Shown piece by piece: positions 6,170 through 10,845 of a stretch of 10,845 nucleotides of DNA. The notes below the pieces were generated by a model, which was not told the origin of the DNA, made no database searches, and saw nothing but the letters and a program-made list of their open reading frames with translations. Every line of letters starts with the position of its first letter. Position 1 is the first letter of the stretch. The translations under genes and the position numbers were made by a program. Origin of the DNA: Nitrososphaera sp. UBA210 (GTDB lineage: Archaea > Thermoproteota > Nitrososphaeria > Nitrososphaerales > Nitrososphaeraceae); the NCBI GenBank assembly GCA_002494895.1, contig DADA01000036.1, positions 1-10,845 of the forward strand. The letters run 5' to 3'.

Positions 6170-7198
6170 CTACTGCTTTGCCAGCCTGACCCTCGCTATG
6201 CCATTGAGGTAGTGTACATATTGGACCACGGGGTTGACCGCGCTCTCAGGCATTTTCGCAAGCAGATCGTACTTCTTTGACCCGTGAGCCGTTATTCTTA
6301 CCTGACGACCGTCCGGCTCGTACCTTGCGCTGATTTGTGAGGCGTTGACCACGCCTCGTATCTCTGCGATGACCTCGTAATAGTCAGGGCCCTCGATGAC
6401 TTCTGGAATGACCGGAGAAACGTCCTCTATCCTCGGCCTTTCCTTTCTTCCAAGCGGGTTTCTGAACGACGGCTTGACAGTGCTCCCCGCGCTCTGCTGT
6501 GCTCCGCTGTATTTTAGCGAATCAGGCAGGGCCCTCCATGCAAGCCCCGCTGCAGCTCCCGCGATGAACCCTCCAATGTGGGCAAGGTAAGCCACGCTAT
6601 CCTGCGCGAGTGGGTTGAGGAGGCCTAGCACGGTAAAAATGATCTGCATGACGAACCAGAATGGGATGTAGATCAGCACCGGTATCCTGACAAAGTAGAT
6701 GAAGAAAACCGCTATCGCCGTGAGGACCTTTGCCCTTGGGTACATCACAAGGTAAGCTCCCAGTATGCCGGAAATTGCCCCCGACGCACCAACAGCGGGA
6801 ATGTCGCCTCCTCCGCTGGAGACTGCGAAAATGCTGTGCGCAAGGGCCGCGACCGCGCCCCAGGCAAGGTATATCGCCAGGAACTTTAGCCTGCCGAACC
6901 TGTCCTCGATGTTGTCGCCAAATACGAAAAGAAATACCATGTTTCCGATGATGTGCGGTATGCTTCCATGCATGAACATCGAAGTGACAAGGGTTGGCGC
7001 GCTGTCCGGAAAATCATCAAAGAGCCTGTTTGGCACCGCGCCGTAGGTAAGGAACATCTCTACTACCGCCTCTTCATTGGAGAACAGGCCGGTCGTGATC
7101 ACCTGCCAGATGAAAACTATTACGTTGATCCCTATCATCCCATAGGTGAGCCACGGTCTGCCATGCATGCGCTCCGTATCGTCATGTAATGGAAACAT
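6170..7198 (-). CDS. Rhomboid intramembrane serine protease fused to an HSP20-like domain
   Basis: A 342-residue protein. The N-terminal ~225 residues are a rhomboid: first helix about 17-36, 'HGSIPHIIGNMVFLF' (77-91) with the H82-x3-N86 oxyanion motif, catalytic 'GASG' (137-140, nucleophile S139) and 'AHIGGFIAGAAAG' (206-218) with catalytic H207. All key residues are present, so an active membrane protease is expected. After a polar linker (about 226-270), residues 271-342 resemble an HSP20/alpha-crystallin beta-sandwich: 'DYYEVIAEIRGV' matches 'dvYeviaElPGv', 'GRQVRITAHG' the next strands, and 'YLNGIARVRLAKQ' the final 'yxNGvLxvxlxK'. The domain would face the cytosol and could hold unfolded or membrane clients for cleavage; this is inference. 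There is no clear Shine-Dalgarno; a TATA-like ACTTAATTC lies near 7235. The thermosome gene lies directly downstream on the same strand. Confidence 0.88.
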   Translation of the reverse strand: MFPLHDDTERMHGRPWLTYGMIGINVIVFIWQVITTGLFSNEEAVVEMFLTYGAVPNRLFDDFPDSAPTLVTSMFMHGSIPHIIGNMVFLFVFGDNIEDRFGRLKFLAIYLAWGAVAALAHSIFAVSSGGGDIPAVGASGAISGILGAYLVMYPRAKVLTAIAVFFIYFVRIPVLIYIPFWFVMQIIFTVLGLLNPLAQDSVAYLAHIGGFIAGAAAGLAWRALPDSLKYSGAQQSAGSTVKPSFRNPLGRKERPRIEDVSPVIPEVIEGPDYYEVIAEIRGVVNASQISARYEPDGRQVRITAHGSKKYDLLAKMPESAVNPVVQYVHYLNGIARVRLAKQ

Positions 7199-7247
7199 GC
7201 TTTGCCGTTCGAATTGTAAAATGCACCAGAAGAATTAAGTCTTTGCG

Positions 7248-7424
7248 CTAAAAGCCAAATGGATTTCTGTTGGGCATGTCGCCGCCTCCCCTTTCCCGGT
7301 GCGCCTTTTTCATGTGCCGCTGCATCCTTTCCTTTTCGTCAAAGATCATGTCGCAGTGCTCGCACTTGTACACCTTTTTGGAGACTCCTGCGTCATCCGT
7401 TTTTCTGCCAAAGAGACCCAACAT
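7248..7424 (-). CDS. 58-residue C2H2 zinc-finger protein
   Basis: A short gene (ATG 7424 to TAG 7248) holding one classical C2H2 finger: C21-x2-C24-x12-H37-x4-H42 in 'YKCEHCDMIF' and 'RMQRHMKKAH'. The hydrophobic positions of the finger (Y19, F28, M34) are in place. The flanks are basic before and after the finger, with a Gly-rich stretch ('RERGGGDMPNRNPFGF') at the C-terminus. Such single-finger mini-proteins are known in archaea and can bind DNA, RNA or protein; its target is unknown. The start is supported by CTTTAATC (7454-7447) centred 26.5 nt upstream, so the mRNA is probably leaderless. It lies 49 bases before the rhomboid start on the same strand, so partial readthrough is possible. 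Confidence 0.8.
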   Translation of the reverse strand: MLGLFGRKTDDAGVSKKVYKCEHCDMIFDEKERMQRHMKKAHRERGGGDMPNRNPFGF

Positions 7425-7446
7425 GTAGGCGTTGGACCGCCGGCTT

Positions 7447-7454
7447 GATTAAAG
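7447..7454 (-). promoter_or_regulatory. TATA-like element of the C2H2 gene
   Basis: CTTTAATC on the minus strand, centred 26.5 nt upstream of the ATG at 7424. It supports a leaderless transcript and the choice of start. Confidence 0.5.
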
Positions 7455-7507
7455 TTGCGATCCCGGCTCTTATCTGATTTGTTGTCATAATTTTATACCA
7501 TACTAAT

Positions 7508-7538
7508 CTTATATCTCGATCTCTTCGAGGATTCTCGA
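7508..7538 (+). promoter_or_regulatory. MFS gene promoter with inverted repeat
   Basis: CTTATATC (7508-7515) is a TATA-like box predicting a start near 7538. Between box and start lies a perfect inverted repeat, TCGAG-GATT-CTCGA (7525-7538), and a further CTCGA copy at 7515-7519. A repressor bound there would block RNA polymerase loading. A second TATA-like TTTTATAC lies at 7491-7498. Confidence 0.35.
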
Positions 7539-7550
7539 GTAGACCCGTGA

Positions 7551-8828
7551 TTGCAGACTTCTCTTGCATTGACCAATCGCAGCTGGGCATGGTTTCTGGT
7601 CCCCATGAACGCCAGTTCTGCGGGCATTGCAACCATAATCCCGGTATACATACTGGCTCTCGGCGGCCAGGTTAGAGAAGTCGCTATCGCTGCATTTCTT
7701 TCAAACCTTGCAATGACCCTGGGCGCAATATTCTGGGGCAAGCTCATAGATGTAATGCACTGGAGGAGTAGAATCATCGTCATTTGCTCCGCGGCAATCG
7801 CGGCTGCGGCAGCGTCGGTATATTTTGTGTCAAGCATTCCGGCATTGGTGGTCCTGTCCGGCGTTGTTGGATTCTTTAGCGTCGGTCCGGTCCCTGTTAC
7901 CAACCTGCTCGTCATGGAAAAGTCGAGAAAGGAGGACTGGTTCAAGACGTTCAGCTGGACATCGCTTATCGGCTCCGTCGGGCTTGTAATCGCGATGCTG
8001 GCTGGATACATCTGGCTAATGGAGTTTGACGGGAGGTCGTATGCCATAGTATGTGCAGCGATCGCGATTTCATCCCTCGTCCTGACAATCATGTTCATCA
8101 AGGATCCGCCAGCGACTCTTGACAGAAAGGCGATGGTAAAGTGGCCGGCGCTTTTCTACCGGCTGCGGCACGTGCCCGTAATGTTTCTCAGGCCCGCATC
8201 GGACCTGTCGGTAGCCAGGCTGCGTCAGTGCATTTCAAGGAAGGAATTTCTGTTCTTCGCCGGGACCGGACTTTTCTTTCTTTCCGGAAGCCTCATGTAC
8301 ACGGCGTACACGCCGTTCCTAAAAGACAGCGGGGTCACCGATTCAGAGGTGTTCTTGGCCTACACTGTGCTGCACATGTCAAAGGTCCTCTTTCTGCCTT
8401 TCAACTACAGACTAGTTGCCAGAGGAGGCGAAGAAGCGATGAGCAGGCTCGCATACATCCCACGGATCTCGGGAATCGTTCTAGCCATCGTTGCGGCCTC
8501 TCTGGTCGCGGGAAACCACGCATCTGTCCTCATGATTTCACTTTTCGCGTTCGTGGCTGCCGAGATCGGCTTTACCATCTGGAGCACTACCACCACCGCG
8601 TCGTTGCTGAGGATAATACCGGGTGGCCATGAGGGAAGCATTCTTGGGATAAACAGCGCCATCGTCGGGGCGGGCCTCCTGATAGGTTCGATAGCTGCTG
8701 GCGAGGTATCTGGGGCATACGGATATGGAGTTACCTTCTCGCTGGCCATAGCGTTCGCTATCGCGTCCTTTGTGATGGTCAGCAGGTTTTTCAGAAAGAC
8801 ACTCTTGATAGCTAAAGTAGCCGCGTAG
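7551..8828 (+). CDS. Major facilitator superfamily transporter
   Basis: A 425-residue membrane protein with about 12 hydrophobic spans in two six-helix halves joined by a basic cytoplasmic loop (about 184-230, 'KDPPATLDRKAMVKWPALFYRLRH'). Helix 1 is about 13-36. The loop after helix 2 reads 'GKLIDVMHWRSRIIV' (63-77), matching the MFS motif A position (GxLaDrxGrrr). The C-terminal half includes 'GSILGINSAIVGAGLLIGSIAAG', typical of drug/sugar-efflux MFS members. The substrate cannot be told. The start is a TTG at 7551, directly after an in-frame TGA (7548-7550), so no longer form exists; TTG 7569 is an alternative, and the first ATG (7605) would cut helix 1. It diverges from the C2H2 gene, and its stop abuts that of the Lrp-like gene at 8829. 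Confidence 0.85.
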   Translation: MQTSLALTNRSWAWFLVPMNASSAGIATIIPVYILALGGQVREVAIAAFLSNLAMTLGAIFWGKLIDVMHWRSRIIVICSAAIAAAAASVYFVSSIPALVVLSGVVGFFSVGPVPVTNLLVMEKSRKEDWFKTFSWTSLIGSVGLVIAMLAGYIWLMEFDGRSYAIVCAAIAISSLVLTIMFIKDPPATLDRKAMVKWPALFYRLRHVPVMFLRPASDLSVARLRQCISRKEFLFFAGTGLFFLSGSLMYTAYTPFLKDSGVTDSEVFLAYTVLHMSKVLFLPFNYRLVARGGEEAMSRLAYIPRISGIVLAIVAASLVAGNHASVLMISLFAFVAAEIGFTIWSTTTTASLLRIIPGGHEGSILGINSAIVGAGLLIGSIAAGEVSGAYGYGVTFSLAIAFAIASFVMVSRFFRKTLLIAKVAA

Positions 8829-9059
8829 CTATTCCATGACTATCATTGTCAGGGTCGATTTGACGCCGTTGAGCTTTCGCAGCTTCCAGGTTATGGTCTC
8901 TTTGACTTTTTCCATCGTATCCGCTTCGACTTGCGCGACAATGTCGTAGACGCCGTAAACCTGGTAGACTTCTTTGACGCTTTCCAGTTTTTTCAAGTCG
9001 TTAACAAGAGAATCTTCACTTCCAAGCTCGGCATTCATCAGAACAAATGCTTTTGGCAT
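8829..9059 (-). CDS. Second stand-alone Lrp/AsnC effector-binding (RAM) domain protein
   Basis: A 76-residue protein from the ATG at 9059: 'PKAFVLMNAELGSE', 'VYQVYGVYDIVAQVEAD' and 'KSTLTMIVME' are the strands of the Lrp/AsnC regulatory domain, with no helix-turn-helix. About 40 of 76 positions match the product at 1144-1392 by hand alignment, strongest in the 'VYGVYDI' core and the C-terminal strand, which suggests paralogues that share a fold but may bind different ligands (the loop before VYGVYD differs). They could form mixed oligomers with each other or with full-length Lrp proteins; this is inference. The in-frame ATG at 9074 is rejected because the TATA box TTTTTATA (9090-9083) is 27.5 nt from 9059. 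Its stop lies directly against that of the MFS gene (TAGCTA, 8826-8831). Confidence 0.87.
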   Translation of the reverse strand: MPKAFVLMNAELGSEDSLVNDLKKLESVKEVYQVYGVYDIVAQVEADTMEKVKETITWKLRKLNGVKSTLTMIVME

Positions 9060-9082
9060 TGCAATCTTTATCAAAGCTGGCG

Positions 9083-9090
9083 TATAAAAA
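9083..9090 (-). promoter_or_regulatory. TATA box of the second Lrp-like gene
   Basis: TTTTTATA on the minus strand, centred 27.5 nt before the ATG at 9059 and only 12.5 nt from the ATG at 9074. It decides the start in favour of 9059. Confidence 0.55.
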
Positions 9091-9180
9091 TATGATCTAT
9101 ACTTGATAGTGTTCGATTGAGTGACGTGGGAATTGTCTTCAATGAGCTGAGTTATTACTCGGAGATGCGTATGTTGTCAT

Positions 9181-9342
9181 ATGTCATATCCAAAATGCCC
9201 TCAATGCGACTGGCCGATGACAGAAGATGTTAGAGTGACGGGTCCGACACGTATAGGATTAGACAAGCGAGCAGTTGTTTGGAGATGCTCAAATCCAGAC
9301 TGTGATCACGTTCAGGAGCAAAGCGAACAGAGTATATCCTGA
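9181..9342 (+). CDS. 53-residue zinc-ribbon protein
   Basis: A short gene (ATG 9181 to TGA 9340-9342) coding for a zinc ribbon: C6-x2-C9 ('KCPQCDWPM') and C36-x4-C41 ('WRCSNPDCDHVQ'), separated by 26 residues including 'GPTRIGLDKRAVVW'. The arrangement, with a Trp before the second knuckle, is usual for small zinc ribbons that bind nucleic acid or act as subunit-like partners; no family is named. No other start codon exists in frame nearby. A weak TATA-like TTATTA (9152-9157) is centred 26.5 nt upstream. The start codon sits within a tandem repeat, GTCATATGTCATAT (9175-9188). Codon use (AGA, CGA, GTT, TTA) looks more AT-rich than in the neighbours. It stands alone between two minus-strand genes. 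Confidence 0.65.
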   Translation: MSYPKCPQCDWPMTEDVRVTGPTRIGLDKRAVVWRCSNPDCDHVQEQSEQSIS

Positions 9343-9431
9343 TATGCAATTGCCATAGCTAGCTGGCGTTTTGGGTGCTTATAGGAAGCTGCTAGTGACG
9401 GCGTTTCATGTACATTAGTCGAAAAGTACGT

Positions 9432-10244
9432 CTATACTTCGTGCTTTAGCCTGCTTTCATCAAAAACTTCTGCCCTTTCCCACTGGTAGGCGAACAGGTC
9501 GGAACACCAATCCAAAAACTCTCTGTCTTCTCCATAGAACATCGCGTTGAGATCGGGTTCTCCCTTCATGTCTGGGAATACGACGCATCCTTGCTTTTCG
9601 TTAAAGATTGTCATGACCCTGACCTCGGGCATCATCCTGCGCTCGACAAGTCCCTTGGAGATGAAGTTGCGCCACCCTATCTTTTGCAAAAGCACCGTCC
9701 GGCCCTTTGGGACCACCGCATTGCTTGCAAAGATGTAAGAGAATTTCACCCCCTGCTCGATCCGTCCAGTCACAGTTTCAATCACATCAAGTGGAACCTG
9801 CGACATTATCTCCTTGATGTACTTGTCTGATTCGGTGTAGAGGTTCTTCCACCGCTGAAGTATGGCCATCACTCCATGAACCGGTTCGCATTTTCTTAAT
9901 GCTCCAATTCGCTGAATGAATTTTGGCGGCAGGTCGCCCAAGCCGTGATCTGTAAAGAAATCCTTGTTAGCGTAGAGAAAATCGTAGCTTGGAACAATCA
10001 TTACGACAACCTTGCCATAAGGTGTCAGTGCCAGATCGCCATCCTTGCCCTTTGATACCAGGCCGGATCCTATGAGCCGGGTCATGTTTCTGTGCGCTTC
10101 TTGCATGGTGGCATCGAGCTCGGATGCGAGCTGCGATAACCTGTAGGGTTTCTCGCTGAGTTTTGAAAGCATTGAGAGGCGAAGATCGCCGGCAAGCTCG
10201 AAGAATAAAGAGCCAACGCCTTGATTGGGCTCCCGGTCCGACAT
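9432..10244 (-). CDS. FilR1-type winged-helix transcriptional regulator
   Basis: A 270-residue regulator of the archaeal FilR1/COG4742 type. Residues about 12-85 form an ArsR/MarR-like winged helix ('RLSMLSKLSEKPYRLSQLASEL', recognition helix 'TMQEAHRNMTRLIGSGLV', wing 'KDGDLALTPYGK'). The C-terminal domain (about 120-262) has family features: 'RVMTIFNEKQGCVVFPDMKGEPDLNAMF' followed by the closing 'REFLDWCSDLFAYQWERAE'. In methanogens FilR1 acts with the FilI sensor kinase in methanogenesis control; ammonia oxidisers have no methanogenesis, so here it is a family member with an unknown signal, perhaps a ligand bound by the C-terminal domain. TTTTTAAA (10275-10268) is centred 27.5 nt before the ATG at 10244, and a near-palindrome over it suggests autoregulation. 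It diverges from the uL11 gene. Confidence 0.82.
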   Translation of the reverse strand: MSDREPNQGVGSLFFELAGDLRLSMLSKLSEKPYRLSQLASELDATMQEAHRNMTRLIGSGLVSKGKDGDLALTPYGKVVVMIVPSYDFLYANKDFFTDHGLGDLPPKFIQRIGALRKCEPVHGVMAILQRWKNLYTESDKYIKEIMSQVPLDVIETVTGRIEQGVKFSYIFASNAVVPKGRTVLLQKIGWRNFISKGLVERRMMPEVRVMTIFNEKQGCVVFPDMKGEPDLNAMFYGEDREFLDWCSDLFAYQWERAEVFDESRLKHEV

Positions 10245-10262
10245 CGATTCACTAAGGAATTT

Positions 10263-10280
10263 ACGTGTTTAAAAACATGT
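10263..10280. promoter_or_regulatory. Palindrome over the FilR1-like gene's TATA box (candidate operator)
   Basis: ACGTGTTTAAAAACATGT is an 18-bp inverted repeat with arms ACGTGTTT and AAACATGT that match at seven of eight positions. It covers the TATA element TTTTTAAA (10275-10268, minus strand). A dimeric regulator bound there would exclude TBP. Confidence 0.45.
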
Positions 10281-10310
10281 TAAGCTGGCGCCAAAGCGTT
10301 ACGGTAGCAA

Positions 10311-10320
10311 GGATTATAAT
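10311..10320 (+). promoter_or_regulatory. TATA box of the uL11 gene
   Basis: GGATTATAAT, with TTATAAT centred 30.5 nt before the ATG at 10347. It predicts a leader of about 3-4 nt. No Shine-Dalgarno sequence is present. Confidence 0.5.
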
Positions 10321-10346
10321 TTGGCTGACTCCACTGCACTGCCGGT

Positions 10347-10829
10347 ATGGGTGAAAAGAAGACGATCTCTGCTCTTGTCAGCGGCGGAGAAGCCAATGCA
10401 GGTCCGCCTCTAGGCCCGGCATTAGGCCCTATGGGCGTAAACGTATTACAAGTCGTAAATACCATTAACGAAAAGACAAAGGATTTTCCCGGGATGAAGG
10501 TTCCAGTCAAGGTCGAAGTAGACAGCGAAACCAAAAAGTTCACAATTGAAGTAGGCATTCCCCCTACAGCGGCGCTCGTCGCCAAAGAGGCGGGCATTCC
10601 GAAAGGTTCAGGCACTGCCGGCACAAACTACGCAGGTGACCTTACGATGGCTGGAGCAGTAAAGATAGCAAAGATGAAGATCGACGGCTCATACGCCTTT
10701 GATGTCAGGGGTGCCGTCAAGGAAGTAATTGGCTCCTGCGTAAGCATGGGCGTAAAGGTCGAGGGCAAGCCTGCCAAGGAGGTCTTTGCAGAAATCGCCG
10801 CAGGCAAGTACGATGACCTCCTGAAGTAA
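10347..10829 (+). CDS. rpl11: Large-subunit ribosomal protein uL11
   Basis: A 160-residue archaeal uL11, which binds the GTPase-associated region of 23S rRNA at the base of the P-stalk, where translation factors act. The N-terminal domain has the family signature 'GGEANAGPPLGPALGPMGVNV' (14-34, proline/glycine-rich, factor-facing), and the C-terminal rRNA-binding domain runs from about 70 with 'IPPTAALVAKEAGIPKGSG' and 'VRGAVKEVIGSCVSMGVKVEG'. Length is typical for archaea. The ATG at 10347 follows a TATA box at 10311-10320. In many archaea rpl11 is followed by rpl1, rpl10 and rpl12; the window ends 16 bases after its stop, so this cannot be checked. Upstream is the divergent FilR1-like gene rather than the secE-nusG pair often found there. 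Confidence 0.97.
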   Translation: MGEKKTISALVSGGEANAGPPLGPALGPMGVNVLQVVNTINEKTKDFPGMKVPVKVEVDSETKKFTIEVGIPPTAALVAKEAGIPKGSGTAGTNYAGDLTMAGAVKIAKMKIDGSYAFDVRGAVKEVIGSCVSMGVKVEGKPAKEVFAEIAAGKYDDLLK

Positions 10830-10845
10830 CTTTGCCCCACCTGAG

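Noticed and set aside
7493..8101. Minus-strand open frame of 202 codons inside the MFS gene
   Set aside because: It is an antisense shadow of a clear membrane transporter, with low-complexity Ala/Ile/Met composition.
9343..9431. Possible small RNA or tRNA between the zinc ribbon and the regulator
   Set aside because: I see no cloverleaf, no strong hairpin and no clear promoter; only a short TAGCTAGC-like palindrome.

Overview
The window looks like a chromosomal stretch of a Nitrososphaera-type ammonia-oxidising archaeon (Thaumarchaeota/Nitrososphaerota). The support is a group II chaperonin (thermosome) ending in GGM repeats, archaeal uL11, a FilR1-type winged-helix regulator, stand-alone Lrp/AsnC effector domains, and many genes with a TATA-like element about 27 nt upstream of the start codon and no ribosome binding site, the mark of leaderless archaeal mRNAs. 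Base composition appears close to balanced, which fits soil Nitrososphaera better than AT-rich marine relatives. The assignment is inference. I see no mobile element, CRISPR array, tRNA or rRNA.

Layout. 1-405: 3' end of a radical SAM gene. 429-1058 (-): metal-dependent cyclase/kynurenine-formamidase family hydrolase. 1144-1392 (+): stand-alone Lrp/AsnC effector domain. 1394-2572 (-): class V aminotransferase. 2604-3203 (+): divergent RecA/KaiC-like protein whose P-loop is degenerate. 3193-3519 (-): three-helix membrane protein. 3569-3793 (+): small Cys/His zinc protein. 3794-4069: frame open after its stop, probably holding a small gene with an unclear start. 4077-4286 (-): small hypothetical. 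4435-6096 (-): thermosome with its own TATA box, Shine-Dalgarno and oligo-T terminator. 6170-7198 (-): rhomboid protease with a C-terminal HSP20-like domain. 7248-7424 (-): 58-residue C2H2 zinc finger. 7551-8828 (+): MFS transporter. 8829-9059 (-): second stand-alone Lrp effector domain. 9181-9342 (+): 53-residue zinc ribbon. 9432-10244 (-): FilR1-like regulator with a palindrome over its TATA box. 10347-10829 (+): ribosomal protein uL11.

The genes are mostly single units alternating between strands, with convergent stops almost touching and divergent starts packed into short promoter regions. Functional links are loose. The rhomboid-HSP20 fusion and the thermosome sit side by side and suggest a protein-quality-control neighbourhood. 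The two Lrp effector paralogues, three small zinc proteins and the FilR1-like protein suggest small-molecule sensing and regulation. The most notable items are the rhomboid-HSP20 fusion, the degenerate ATPase, the palindrome over the regulator's own TATA box, and the in-frame continuation after the TGA at 3791.
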